The notes: a model not told the origin generated them from the letters alone. Positions 1-50,855 are shown, numbered from the stretch's first letter. The stretch is DNA of 64,000 nucleotides from Theodoxus fluviatilis (GCA_034096865.1 JAWQFJ010001228.1:125982-189981); one strand, 5' to 3'. A program made the numbers and translations.

Positions 1-263
1 TCTCATGGTAGAAAGTGCCAATAAGCACCATTGTGCTTCCTATGTCTTGAATTAACAGCTTTGTGTTGCATGACCTTGGATGACCTTGACCTTGGGTCAA
101 GGTCACATGTATTTTGGTAGGGAAAATGTGTAAAGCATTTCTTTGTGTATGATGTCATTGGTAGGTTTAGTTGTTTGACCTTGACCTTGAAGGTCACCTG
201 AAGGTCAAGGTCATATAAAGGTCAAGGTCAACCATGTGAGTCGTATGGGCTTTGCCCTTCTTG
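1..263 (-). mobile_element. TGACCTTGACC-rich interspersed element, copy E1 (cut by window edge)
   Basis: This is the 5' part of a repeat seen at least six more times here, lying in reverse orientation. It ends at 263 with the reverse complement of the family start CAAGAAGGGCAAAGCCCATA. It carries many AGGTCA/TGACCT half-sites, several as TCAAGGTCA. It sits in the TCHP intron before the first visible exon. There is no protein; the open frames across it are translations of the repeat. Confidence 0.85.
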
Positions 264-283
264 TATTCCCATGAGTTGGTGTT

Positions 284-285
284 TT

Positions 286-330
<45 letters not shown>

Positions 331-412
331 ATGCATGCATGCTTGTGTATGTGTGTTTGTGTGTGTGTGTGTGTGTTTGTGAGTGAGTGTGTGTATGTGT
401 GTGCGTCTGTGT
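284..412. repeat. (GT)n microsatellite
   Basis: Long GT runs with short interruptions (CATGCATGCATG near 330-341). Cysteine/valine or threonine/histidine frames over it are artefacts. Confidence 0.95.
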
Positions 413-587
413 GTGAAAGACGGTATCAATGCATATTTTTGTTGCTTTGCATGAATCTTTTAAATGCATTAGATTTCCTTATTTGGGTGAATAAAGTTTA
501 TGTTATTTTATTATGAGCACACACAAAAATGATTAATTCAACACATTGCATTAATCTTTTCTCACCTCATCTGCTTGCTTCTTGCAG

Positions 588-20721
<20,134 letters not shown>

Positions 20722-21654
20722 ATCCAGCCAACCTTCAAGACAAGCACTCCTGTGCACATCAGAGTCTGTGTCTCAAAACCAGCCTGCTTCCCTTTGCCAA
20801 AGGAGAGCTCAGTACTAAATGTACCATAATTCTGCGGCCTGTGGTGATGGCTGGGAAGTCTCAGCGGAACTGAGAATCGGAGAGAATGATCAGAAACCGT
20901 TCAAATCAGATGCTTAGTGAGGCACAGTATTTTTACCATGTCATCTCTGATGAACTCTTGTGTGCCTTTTGCACTTTGCCTGAAGTGGGAACAGGATATT
21001 TTCTGTGAGGATGCTTCAAGTAGCTTTGGGAAAGATATGAGAAGTAATTTCAACTTAGCAATGTGACAAGCTGAATATTTGATCAAATGTTTGTGGTAAT
21101 GACTTGCTATTTTAAGATGGAAGATGGGGTGAATTTGTACAGAATTTGGTGAGGACAGCAGAACAGTGCTTGTAGGAAGAGTATAGTAGAATTCTGCCTG
21201 CACACACCTGGAGTTGTGTTTGTTTGCAAAGGTAAGGGCAGTGCCTGCTGCCTTGGTGGCAGTTTTAGAAAGTCCTGACAAGCAGTGTTTCTTTCATGTG
21301 ACAAACTGTAAGACTGTGAAACAAGACTGCGGGGGTTCATACATTGTTTTTTAATGGGGCAGGCACACTGCATCATTGCCTTTTTGGAGGCCATGCATGA
21401 AAGTAGCAGACAGAACATTAGCCTGATGATATCATTCAGGTAGATTCACTGTGCAGCTAGGTTTGTGAGCTCATGTTCTTGGGAGGAAGGAATGTTCTGT
21501 CATGTGAGACACCCAGGAAGGAAGGCTGGTCTGGCAAACACTTCGTGGGACATGGTACAGATGCAGTATGGGATTGCTGTTGGCGAAGGAGGGAGGTGGA
21601 ATTTTGCATTGTTCAACAATGAAAGCAGTTGCTCTACTGGCAGCAGATAATCAG

Positions 21655-22015
21655 AGGTTTGAGTGAGAGTTTCGGTTTCTGCCTCTCCCTGAACACAAAG
21701 TGGAGTTAGAGATGGCTTTGAGTTAGAGTTTCGGTTTCTGCCTCTCCCTGAAGACAAAGTGGAGTTTAGATGGCTTTGAGTTAGACTTAGAGTAGGAGTT
21801 TCTGCCTCTCCCTGAACACAAAGTGGAGTTAGAGATGGCTTTGAGTTAGAGTAGGAGTTTCTGCCTCTCCCTGAACACAAAGTGGAGTTAGAGATGGCTT
21901 TGAGTTAGAGTAGGAGTTTCTGCCTCTCCCTGAACACAAAGTGGAGTTAGAGATGGCTTTGAGTTAGAGTAGGAGTTTCTGCCTCTCCCTGCAGACAAAG
22001 TGGAGTTAGAGATGG
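21655..22015. repeat. About 59-bp minisatellite, six copies
   Basis: Unit TTTCTGCCTCTCCCTGAACA followed by CAAAGTGGAGTTAGAGATGG and a CTTTGAGTTAGAG block. The copies vary slightly in length. Confidence 0.9.
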
Positions 22016-22287
22016 CACGCTCCATGACAGATGTCCCAGTGTGGGTTTACTCCAGGTAAACGTCCCTCCCCTTGATGGAAGAAACTTGAAATCTTTAGGG
22101 CAGATGGCAGGTCTGTGTGTGTGAATGTCACTCCTCAGTATTGACTGTATGAGGCTCATAGTCTTTGAGCCCATGGCAACTGTGTGTATGTGTATGTGTG
22201 GGTGCATGTATGTGTGTGTGTGTGTATGTGTGCATGTATGTGTGTCTCTTTCCAGTTGTCTCTTGAGTCAACATGTCAGCTAAAGGA

Positions 22288-22293
22288 AATAAA
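22288..22293 (+). promoter_or_regulatory. Candidate polyadenylation signal for TCHP
   Basis: AATAAA within GGAAATAAAATCC. No cleavage site can be confirmed. Confidence 0.35.
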
Positions 22294-24448
22294 ATCCCGA
22301 CCTGCTGCAGTGGTGACCTTTTTATGGAAAGATGACTGGAAATGAATCTCTCTGAAACAAAGCATGACCAGTTTTATTGATGGATAGCAAGATTGTTAAT
22401 GTGAATGTACTTTTCAGACAATGTTTTGTTATTTTTTAAAGGTTTTGAGATTTTATGATCAGTTCAGAAAAGCCTTGCCATTTGAAAATCCGGCATAATG
22501 TTTTAAGATGTCAAGGGATACACTGGATTATACTTGCCTTTTCTGGCACAAAATGCATCTATGTTCTTTCTTATATTGAGTATTTTCAATGATGTCATAG
22601 AACCAATACATGAACTGATCATGAGAATTTTTGTTAGAATGCATCTTCTTGTTCATACTTTTGAGGTCACAGGCGATCATGATCTGAACAAGTTTATCTT
22701 TTTTATTTGTTGCAAGTGGGAAAGGTCGCATTTCATGTATGCATCTGTTGTTATATGTAACCCTTGATAAATGTAGATGTGACGTTGATAATTTAATTTT
22801 AATGGTCACTGTTATAAAAGTGTGTCATAATAGCAAAATTTAATTTTTGCCACTTAGTTCTTAACACTGTGGCATCAGTAGGCTTGTTCAGGAGGTGCAG
22901 CGCTGCAAAGCGCTTCAAGGGCTCCACTCCTGAATGGCTATTTTGGGGCGTGCTTCACTCAGCACTGTGCAGGGCTGTGCAGCATAGAGAAGCGCGCATC
23001 TGAGTGATTCACACGATTTTCAAAATGGCATCTTCGATCCTGCACTGGCAGTCGATGCGTAAAATAATTCTCAGAAACATCATTTGGGGACTGGAACGGG
23101 CTTTATTTGCCCCAAGCGCCCTGTATGCGCGAGAAATGGCAGGTAAGGATGACACAGTAGTGGACTTTATTCATGCAGAATACATGTAAACGTGCATAAA
23201 CAATGTCTGTGGCAAAGAATACACTTTCTTTAGCATCTAGCAACACAACAAGCAGTGCATAAAATTTACCTTCCATTTAAAAGCGAAGTGCTTCACAAAA
23301 TTTGTAGGCGTTCAGCACAAGCAAAGTGCTCATTTGCTAACATGAAACGCTGATGCAGCACTTCCCCTCCTTTTACTCATCAATGCCTGTCTGGATGTAT
23401 GCAGTTGCATGGAATCCCTTCTTTACTGAGGAGAAAGACAGTGAGGGACACAAAATCCATCTCGACAGTGAAAGATGAACTAGTGTTCAGTGTTGTAGTA
23501 GGTGCTGATGGTTTTGGCCAATTTGAGGTTCCCATAAGCATGAGGTCCTTCTTTGTCCACGTAATTCCTGTGCCCCATCGTCATGATTTTGCTTGCAGAA
23601 AACGGTGTGTAACTGTCTATGACTCTGCCCCTCACCTCACCACTCACTGTAAGTGCTAGTAGCCTACTCTGTGGACAACTGGATTAAAAAAAAATCAACA
23701 GGTGCACCATTGTCCTCTTATGAAACTGGCCTTGCTACACGTCCCTTCACCATAGGGTGTTAGCAGCCAACTCTTTAGGCCTGTCATGCAGTTGCAAATT
23801 GCACCCTTCTTTTTCAGTGGACAAACTTATCACATGATTGTTAAGATGAAGCTTCACTTTTTTTCTTTCTTTTTTTTTTTTTTTTTTTTTTTTGGGGGGG
23901 GGGGGGCTGTAATGCATCCCAGCATAACCCATAGACATGTAAAAAAGGAACCCTACCAAAACAAAAAGGTCCAAGATGAAAAGCCAATTTCAGTGGTCTC
24001 ATGATTCATTTCCTTCACAGAATGTTACCTGAGGATCTATCACGCCTGTACAGTCAAGTATGCATATTTACAAAGCTATGTGATAATGTTGAATCATTCC
24101 ATCACTTGTAAAAAGTTCCAATTTATATGGGGATTGATTTTGACATGTGGTGTCAACACAGTAATCAATAAACATGTTCTCTGCATCAAGTTTGTCCAAT
24201 GTTATCGATTGTCAAGACAAAAGCCAAGAAACTGAAGTCCACTGGCATAGCTCTTTCTACTTGTCAGGAAAAAAAAATGTCCTGTGAAATTACCTCCCAA
24301 CCACAAGAAGTGTAGCAACTTTGATAAAATTGAGGATAAAAGGGAATTGAGGAAGAATTAAGTCTATTAGTCAGGTCTCTAGCATCAATGCTGCACACTG
24401 TTGCCGAGGACGGGGCTAGAACATCAATATTGCTCCTTCCCCTGCTGC
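22294..24448. other. Intergenic stretch, one candidate exon only
   Basis: Mostly AT-rich, with a poly-T/poly-G run at 23868-23906. Apart from the candidate first exon at 23025, nothing was recognised. Confidence 0.5.
23025..23142 (+). CDS. Candidate first coding exon, unknown protein
   Basis: The frame starts MASSILHWQSMRKIILRN in a good start context (AAAATGGCA) and runs 39 codons plus one base to a GTAAGG donor. Upstream sequence is locally GC-richer with GCGC motifs, unlike the flanks. I do not recognise the protein and cannot find a second exon with confidence. It could be chance. Confidence 0.25.
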
Positions 24449-25858
24449 AGCAGTCTCAAGGACCTTGGGCAACAGTGTCCCTGTGCAGCAATCTCAAGGA
24501 CCTTGTGTCCCAGTGTCCCTGTGCAGCAATCTCAAGGACCTTGGGCAACAGTGTCCCTGTGCAGCAATCTCAAGGACCTTGGGCAACAGTGTCCCTGTGC
24601 AGCAATCTCAAGGACCTTGGCCAACAGTGTCCCTGTGCAGCAATCTCAAGGACCTTGTGTCCCAGTGTCCCTGTGCAGCAATCTCAAGGACCTTGGGCAA
24701 CAGTGTCCCTGTGCAGCAATCTCAAGGACCTTGTGTCCCAGTGTCCCTGTGCAGCAATCTCAAGGACCTTGTGTCCCAGTGTCCCTGTGCAGCAATCTCA
24801 AGGACCTTGGCCAACAGTGTCCCTGTGCAGCAATCTCAAGGACCTTGGGCAACAGTGTCCCTGTGCAGCAATCTCAAGGACCTTGGGCAACAGTGTCCCT
24901 GTGCAGCAATCTCAAGGACCTTGGGCAACAGTGTCCCTGTGCAGCAATCTCAAGGACCTTGGGCAACAGTGTCCCTGTGCAGCAATCTCAAGGACCTTGG
25001 GCAACAGTGTCCCTGTGCAGCAATCTCAAGGACCTTGGGCAACAGTGTCCCTGTGCAGCAATCTCAAGGACCTTGGGCAACAGTGTCCCTGTGCAGCAAT
25101 CTCAATGACCTTGGGCAACAGTGTCCCTGTGCAGCAATCTCAAGGACCTTGTGTCCCAGTGTCCCTGTGCAGCAATCTCAAGGACCTTGTGTCCCAGTGT
25201 CCCTGTGCAGCAATCTCAAGGACCTTGGGCAACAGTGTCCCTGTGCAGCAATCTCAAGGACCTTGGGCAACAGTGTCCCTGTGCAGCAATCTCAAGGACC
25301 TTGGGCAACAGTGTCCCTGTGCAGCAATCTCAAGGACCTTGGGCAACAGTGTCCCTGTGCAGCAATCTCAAGGACCTTGGGCAACAGTGTCCCTGTGCAG
25401 CAATCTCAAGGACCTTGGGCAACAGTGTCCCTGTGCAGCAATCTCAAGGACCTTGGGCAACAGTGTCCCTGTGCAGCAATCTCAAGGACCTTGGGCAACA
25501 GTGTCCCTGTGCAGCAATCTCAAGGACCTTGGGCAACAGTGTCCCTGTGCAGCAATCTCAAGGACCTTGGGCAACAGTGTCCCTGTGCAGCAATCTCAAG
25601 GACCTTGTGTCCCAGTGTCCCTGTGCAGCAATCTCAAGGACCTTGTGTCCCAGTGTCCCTGTGCAGCAATCTCAAGGACCTTGTGTCCCAGTGTCCCTGT
25701 GCAGCAATCTCAAGGACCTTGGGCAACAGTGTCCCTGTGCAGCAGTCTCAAGGACCTTGGGCAACAGTGTCCCTGTGCAGCAATCTCAAGGACCTTGGGC
25801 AACAGTGTCCCTGTGCAGCAGTCTCAAGGACCTTGGGCAAGTGTCCCTGTGCAGCAAT
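24449..25858. repeat. 38-bp minisatellite, about 37 copies
   Basis: The unit is CAATCTCAAGGACCTTGGGC plus AACAGTGTCCCTGTGCAG. A variant has TTGTGTCCCAGTG in place of TTGGGCAACAGTG. All three forward frames are open through it, because no stop occurs in the unit in any frame. Each unit ends in an acceptor-like CCCTGTGCAG. The long translated frames are repeat products. Confidence 0.97.
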
Positions 25859-26067
25859 CGCCACATCTAATGCAGTCCAAGAATATGCTGCAGTAATTGT
25901 CCACACACAGTGCAGCAAAAAGACATTGATGTTTCAAGTGGAAAAAGGCTTTCATCACAAGAATTTGGATGACAGATTCTCAGTTCTGACCAGTTTATCA
26001 ACATGCAGCCAGGTCTGTGATGGAGAGGGGAAAAATGGCAAAGCACCTCAGATGGGATCAACAACTC

Positions 26068-26595
26068 TTGGTGTCAGAATGCTCTAGTCTAGCCACAGCA
26101 GACCTGTTTACCCCCAAAAACCCTTATGAGGAAGATTTGATAAATAACCAGAAAAATGCAGAAGGTTTTGATCTTTAAGAGGAAGATTTCGATTTTTTCA
26201 GCGAAATATCGGCCGGAAGATCCACCGTAAAAGCGGAGACTCGGACTCAAAATCAGAAGATTTCCGCAAATTGCGGAAGGGTAAACAGGTCTGCCACAGT
26301 GCCATCAAGGCCTGCTTCACAAGGCCATGTATTAGCATACAGAATGCTCTAGTCTAGCCACAGTGCCATCAAGGCCTGCTTCACAAGGCCATGTATTAGC
26401 ATACAGAATGCTCTAGTCTAGCCACAGTGCCATCAAGGCCTGCTTCACAAGGCCATGTATTAGCATACAGAATGCTCTAGTCTAGCCACAGTGCCATCAA
26501 GGCCTGTTTCACAAGGCCATGTATTAGCATACAGAATGCTCTGGTCTAGCCACAGTGCCATCAAGGCCTGCTTCACAAGGCCATGTATTAGCATA
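26068..26595. repeat. 64-bp minisatellite, about five copies, split by a transposon
   Basis: Unit CCACAGTGCCATCAAGGCCT, then GCTTCACAAGGCCATGTATT, then AGCATACAGAATGCTCTAGT and CTAG. The first unit is interrupted by the 195-bp element at 26099. Confidence 0.92.
26099..26293. mobile_element. hAT-like MITE (hB) with 6-bp target duplication
   Basis: 195 bp with 15-bp perfect ends CAGACCTGTTTACCC / GGGTAAACAGGTCTG. Flanked by CCACAG on both sides (26093-26098, 26294-26299). Neighbouring minisatellite units carry the empty site with one CCACAG. Confidence 0.9.
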
Positions 26596-28594
26596 GAAGA
26601 CTTCATAAGTAAGTATTCTACTGGTAAACATCAGTGGATGCTGGCTCCAGTTCTATACCTCACTACCTTCATTACTATTCCCCACTGAGCTATTGCTCGG
26701 TTCAAAGAAGGAATGCTTCAAAATGTACAGCTACTTTGAAAATCAACATAAGAACATTGCTCCCAAGTCAATGGAAAGAGAAACAATCACATCTCACTTT
26801 TTCTAATCTTTATTCATCACTGGCATGTGTGGAGCCACAGTTGCATGCAGTGTGTAGAAAACAATCTCAACACGTCGGAAATGGTCTTTGCATCAAAGGC
26901 TCTAACCCTCAGTACTTAATCAAGATCAATGGTGAACTTCCATTCCACAGGAAGATGATTCAACTTTGCTCTAGGATGCAGATGGCATGAAGGAGAAAAT
27001 GAAATGCTCTTAGAAAACAATTTCTCCAGTACAAAATGTCTGAGAGCACTGCCTGGCTTAAAAATAGTTTTGTGGCTCAAAATCAACGCTAGCTATTTAC
27101 AAGAACATTTCGCATACTTTAGTGACATTCAGCTATCATGAGATGGGGAAATGTACACATGAAGAATGAATGATTTTACTACATAAAAATACAGAGTGCA
27201 TTTCTTAATTTTCACCATTTAGTAAGTGTGTGGTCAATTTAATTCCCAGTGAATTTTATCCTTTAAATGGACCTGGAAAATTTCATCCCAATCTACCCAT
27301 CTCACAAGAAAAACAATATCACGAACATGTAAATGAAGAGTAAATGCACATTAGCATTTGTTTCTCCATGACAACTGAAAGCATCCTTGTAAAACCAAGT
27401 TAAGGAAGAGATGCATGTAGAGTGACAATGAGAGAAAAAAAGTATTTTACAATTAAAACTTAATCATAATAAATATGCAGTTTCTATACATGCATAGCTG
27501 GCTGCAGTTGCTAGTTTAAAAAGGAAAAGATCATTTCATTCTCAAGTAAGATCAGTCATCATCCTTCACCCTTTGAAACCCACACTATGTGTAAACCCAC
27601 ACTATGTGTAAACCCACACTATGTGTAACAACGATCCACCCATGCACCACTGTGTGCAACAGGCGTTGTGTGAAGAGAGAAAGAAGACAGGCAGATGCAG
27701 ACAATGTCCTCACATCTTCATTCAACTAGAGGAGAATATCTTCTGTGAAATACAACCAGGAGCTGCTCCAAGAATCGACTCCAAACTGCTCACAGACAGC
27801 CATCATAGACTCCGGGCAGATTCGTGTCCCATTGGCACCAAGACTCAGGCCTCTTCTCCCATCATAGACTTCAAAATGAATTTCAAGACACTGCAGGCTA
27901 CCTCTGCCACAGTTGTACTGCTCGCAGCATCAACATTTCTGCTGCTGTCTCATGTGCTACACTTTCCCATTCAAGACTCCATACAAATGATGAAACAAAA
28001 TCAACTCATCACAACTGACACCATTCTCACTGTGGAAGATTTTTCTTTAAAAATAAAGAAGCAAAAAAAGCTTTGTTCCCATACTAAACCATCTTCCAAA
28101 TGCATCCATCCTAAGCATGAGGCCAAAAAATTTAGAGGTTGGCTCGATACATTTACTAGTATTTCTAAAATATCATTTCACAAAACATCAGCTGTTTCAA
28201 ATGAGTTCAGACTTTGAAAAGACTAATATTGAACTTGCAGTCAGACTTTTGATTGCTTTTTCAATGATAAGTGTCCATTTCACAGTGCCACAAGAAAATG
28301 AATGAAGTTGACTTCCAAAAGATGTTTGCAAGGACTGGCCTGCTTAGTTTTATGGAGAATCAAAGAAAAACCTGATAATACCACTTTGGCAAATGGGGGG
28401 GAAATAAAATCAAGACAAATTGGGGACTTTTTCCTGCTTTGTTGTCTCAAGAAGTTTTAAAACTGTGTGACTTAGGGGTGATATCCATCAGCACACAGGC
28501 ATGGTTACTCCTCATCCCCATGCCCGTTGTAGCTACAGTTACATAAGCCATCACAGCTGAAGATTGTGCACTTAACACTTGTCTACATCTGTCC
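26596..28594. other. Intergenic / probable PPP4C 3' UTR region
   Basis: No convincing gene. A TTTATT at 26810-26815 would be an AATAAA on the minus strand and could end the PPP4C transcript. A 17-bp repeat (AACCCACACTATGTGTA) occurs about three times at 27577-27628. A 198-codon plus-strand frame at 27621 was rejected. Confidence 0.4.
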
Positions 28595-47235
<18,641 letters not shown>

Positions 47236-47429
47236 CTGAAAAAGAATCATACAGTGATAACATAATTACAAATCATAGTCTTAATATACATTATAAATTA
47301 CTGGCAATTCATATTCTCAGAGAGCAAAAGGTGTCTGTGCAAGTATGTGTGTATGCATACTGGTATATTTATGATGCATGTGTGATAAAAAAGATAAATT
47401 CTACCATCAATCCAAGAGACATGAATAGC

Positions 47430-49355
47430 TTAACCTTTAGGAGGCTGCCGGTGCATTGATGCGCCACAGCATACATTCCCCAGACGTCCGCCGGCGCATC
47501 AGTGCGCCAAGCGATAGTGACGTGCTCTGTTGACTTGCCTAACGCTGCCATCGAGTCATGCTGTTCTAACAAGAAGGGCAAAGCCCATACGACTCACATG
47601 CTTGACCTTGACCTTTATATGACCTTGACCTTCCGGTGACCTTCAAGGTCAAGGTCAAACAACTAAACCTACCAATGACATCATACACTAAGAAATGCTT
47701 TACACATTTTTCCTACCAAAATACATGTGACCTTGACCCAAGGTCAAGGTCATCCAAGGTCATGCAACACAAAGCTGTTAATTCAAGACATAGGAAGCAC
47801 AATGGTGCTTATTGGCACTTTCTACCATGAGATATAGTCACTTTTAGTGGTTCACTACCCCAATTTGGTCACATTTCATAAGGGTCAAAGTGACCTTGAC
47901 CTTGATGATATGTGAACAAATGTGTCTCATGATGAAAGTATAACATGTGCCCCACATAATTATTAAGTTTGAAACAGTTATCTTCCATAGTTCAGGGTCA
48001 AGGTCACTTCAAAATATGTATACGATCCAACTTTGAAGAGCTCCTGTGACCTTGACCTTGAAGCAAGGTCAACCTAACTGGTATCAATAGATAGGGCTTG
48101 CTTTGACCTATATACCACTTGTAGCTGAGGTCGCCATTCTCAATAACGTGGGAGAAAATTGGGAAAATGTGAAAAATGACTGTTTTTGAGACCACATTTA
48201 TGGCTCCTGTGACCTTGACCTTGAAGCAAGGTCAAGTCACTATGTATATTTTTTGAGGCCTTGTCATCATACACCATCATGCCACATTTGGTGTTGATAG
48301 ACTTAATAGTCTCCGAGAAAAATCCAACGTTTAAGTTTTTTACGGACGGACGGACGGACGCCCGCCCGGACGGACGGACGGACGACACGGCTCAGTACAT
48401 AGACTCACTTTTGCTTCGCATGTGAGTCAAAAATATCACAGTCTTGTGCAGTGATTACGTGGCAATGAGATCCGCCATTTTGGCGATCGAGAGAACGCAC
48501 TGCGAAATTTTTCACGAAGTTGCATCTTCGTCGTTTGTGAACGGGACTTTTTTCTTTGCCAGTATGACGACTGACGAAGAAGTTGACGCGCTTGAGGAGT
48601 TATTTTTCGATTCTGACTCTCAGAATATGAATTTGAAGGCTTTACTGACATTGATGTGATGGGAGATGGAGGGATAGAGAGGCAAGCACGTGCTTCGACG
48701 ATGTGTTGTGGTCTGTAGATCGAGACCGCTCCGGAAGCTTGATTCAGATGAAAATGACTCGGCTGACTTTCCTAGCGTAAGTAATTATAGGATTTTTTGT
48801 TTTGTTTTACCCGAAAACATTTTCATATGTATTTCCAAGTAATCAAAAGCTGTTGTATTCTTGAATAAATAGAGCAGTGTAGGAAAACACAGTGCTTCGA
48901 CCGATGTGTTGTGGTCTGTAGATCGAGAGGAGCGGAAGCTTGATTCAGATGAAAATGACTCGATTGACTTCCCTAGCATAAGTAATTGTAGGATTTTTTG
49001 GTTTTGTTTTAGTTTTACCATAAAACATTTTCAGATGTATCTCCATTACTTGGAGACTCTATGCACTTTTGGATTTTCATCAAAAGCTGTTGTATTCTTG
49101 AATAAATAGAGCAGTGTAGGAAAACACAGTCAATTTGTTTGTTTTTTGTTGTTGTCTGTGTTCCATGATTTTTTAGCAACTGAAAAAAAACATTCTATGG
49201 CATTTTCATTAATTGCACCATGTAGGCCATCCATTTTTCTACTCAACCTCCAAAAATCTTTTAAGTAAACATGGTGTCGAATTTGACCACACATAATAAA
49301 ATTTGTGGCTCTGGGGTAAAACAAAGACGAAAATTGGCGGCGCTCTAAATGTTAA
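47430..49355 (+). mobile_element. piggyBac-like element (ii), copy 1
   Basis: TTAA at both ends (47430-47433, 49352-49355), with ends CCTTTAGGAGGCTGCCGG and complement CATTTAGAGCGCCGCC. The frame MTTDEEVDALEELFFDSDS is an acidic transposase-like start broken by a frameshift. It contains a roughly 195-bp internal direct repeat (48700 and 48896). E6 is nested in it. Confidence 0.6.
47570..48428 (+). mobile_element. TGACCTTGACC-rich element, copy E6 (859 bp; absent from copy 2)
   Basis: The matching place in copy 2 (58040-58042, TTCTAAAAATATC) is empty, so the boundaries are direct. The element runs from CAAGAAGGGCAAAGCCCATA to GCATGTGAGTC, and at most two extra A bases are gained on insertion. 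Its 3' end is a hairpin, GACTCAC and GTGAGTC around a 13-nt loop. Confidence 0.93.
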
Positions 49356-49579
49356 CCTTTTCCGTGCGGCCGGCGGGAATTCCCGCTGAGCTTGTTTTCA
49401 CCGCTGTGTGCGGACGGCGGGAGGTCTCGCCCGCACTCGATCGCTGAGGGTGGGTTAGTTTGAACGCGCTTATCTCCCTTGCAAATGACGTCAACTATCT
49501 ATAAATACCACAGCAGGAAAGCGGACATCCCGAGCTTTCTGCGCATGTGTAGTTTGTATGGGCGATCTCTACAAAGTTT

Positions 49580-50067
49580 TTGAGTAAATTCGCTCAGAAG
49601 TTTGATGTTTTTTTGCGTCAAGTTATGTCAGAAGACATCGATGAGCGTGTAATAGAGCTTTTATTTGGCGAGGATTCGGACGAAGAGTTTGAGCCTTTCA
49701 AGCCTGAGGATGTTGCCGAGGCAGAAGCAGAATTGCAGCGATTCCGATCGCGGGAAGATGTCGAAGTTCGAACCGTGCATCGGAGCGAGCATCGTCAAGT
49801 AGATCAAGACGTGCATCAGGAAGCGCATCACGCTCTTTCCGACAGCAGGCTTCCGAAGATGCTTAGCTTCCTCCCTTCCGTCAGACAACTGGCCCACTTG
49901 TTCACACTGAGAGCGACGATGCCAACAAGATTTTCGCTTACTTCTTCGATGACGATGTATTTGGACTAATGACCGAACAAACAATCAGGTATGCGTCGCA
50001 ATATTTCGCAGCCCATCCAGTCGACCAACTCGCGCCTCACTCACGGTTTCGAGATTGGAGATTTTGA
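49580..50067 (+). pseudogene. piggyBac transposase N-terminal fragment, frameshifted (copy 1)
   Basis: The first frame (MSEDIDERVIELLFGEDSDE) is acidic. A frameshift near 49800-49885 leads to a second frame (49885-50067) reading FFDDDVFGLMTEQTIRYASQ and ending SRFRDWRF-stop, which matches the start of the piggyBac transposase domain. The catalytic core is absent. It begins about 225 bases after TTAA at 49352. Confidence 0.65.
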
Positions 50068-50147
50068 ACCTGCTGTAGAGATTTTTGCTTGATTTCCTAG
50101 ATAGTTTTCAACCTGCTATGGACACTGCTTGTTGCCTTGAGTAGAAG

Positions 50148-50151
<4 letters not shown>

Positions 50152-50217
<66 letters not shown>

Positions 50218-50222
50218 GAGTG
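50152..50222. repeat. (GT)n microsatellite (copy 1)
   Basis: About 68 bases; shorter in copy 2 (60662-60711). Confidence 0.95.
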
Positions 50223-50599
50223 ATTTTCCAGTTTCAGCCATTTTTTTTAGTATGTCATTGTACCTGTATTAACATGTAGATATTCCATTGGTGTCATTTT
50301 GTGGATGAGTAAATAGTTATGCTTATAATTCCTCATGAAAATCTTTTGCTTTCAACAAGGTTAGAGTGATTGTTTTTAGGCACTGTGATCAGCGTCTTCC
50401 CCACTCCCAACCACACCCCTACTCCATGATCACAGCAAGTATGTGGTGACTTTTGAGGTGCATGTAAGGATTTAAGGCCTTTTTTGTCCTTCTTTTTACT
50501 AGGTAACCTATCAGAAATCAAGCCTGATAATTGCTGGAGGTTATGATTAGATAATAAAAACCGCTGGCGCTGAACCTCCAGGTTTTGGCATTTAAAAAA

Positions 50600-50790
50600 A
50601 GATCGGGTTCGAACCCGCAACCTCTCGAGAAAAGAGGGGGAAAACACACACACACATAAAAACACACAAAAAACACAACCTCTCGAAAAAAGAGAAGAAA
50701 AAAAAAGTTTCAGCGCAGAATCAAACCTGGTGATGCATGACCAAGAGTCGAACGCTCTACCAGCTGAGCCATTAGAGAATTGCTATGACG
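50600..50790 (-). repeat. tRNA-derived SINE-like sequence (copy 1)
   Basis: On the minus strand, TGGCTCAGCTGGTAGAGC matches an A box/D arm, GACTCTTGGTC a Lys(CTT)-like anticodon arm, and GGTTTGATTC a B box. The acceptor stem does not pair, so it is not a tRNA gene. A second T-arm, GCGGGTTCGAACCCG, lies about 110 bases away, suggesting a composite SINE. Confidence 0.6.
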
Positions 50791-50855
50791 GAGTGTTTGT
50801 AAAGCATGTAAATCCACTTCTAAGCTATCGGCCCAGGAACAATCAACCATATATT

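Larger units (their letters stand above)
20722..22293 (+). other. Probable TCHP 3' UTR
   Basis: Non-coding continuation of the last exon. The first good AATAAA downstream is at 22288-22293. It contains a roughly 59-bp tandem repeat (21655-22015). The UTR end is inferred. Confidence 0.45.

Noticed and set aside
24388..26087. Open frames of 235-540 codons (CPCAAISRTLG repeats)
   Set aside because: Translations of a 38-bp repeat in all three frames. No start, domain or conservation is seen.
27621..28217. 198-codon plus-strand frame
   Set aside because: No recognisable domain, low-complexity Ser/Thr/Lys composition, and lies antisense to the expected PPP4C 3' UTR. Probably chance.
49130..49324. 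Minus frame MFYPRATNFIMCGQIRHHVY, also in copy 2
   Set aside because: Within the piggyBac-like element and short. Its recurrence is explained by the duplication; no domain was recognised.
50707..50790. Functional tRNA-Lys gene
   Set aside because: The D, anticodon and T arms are recognisable, but the acceptor stem does not pair and the sequence is joined to repeat DNA. SINE-like.
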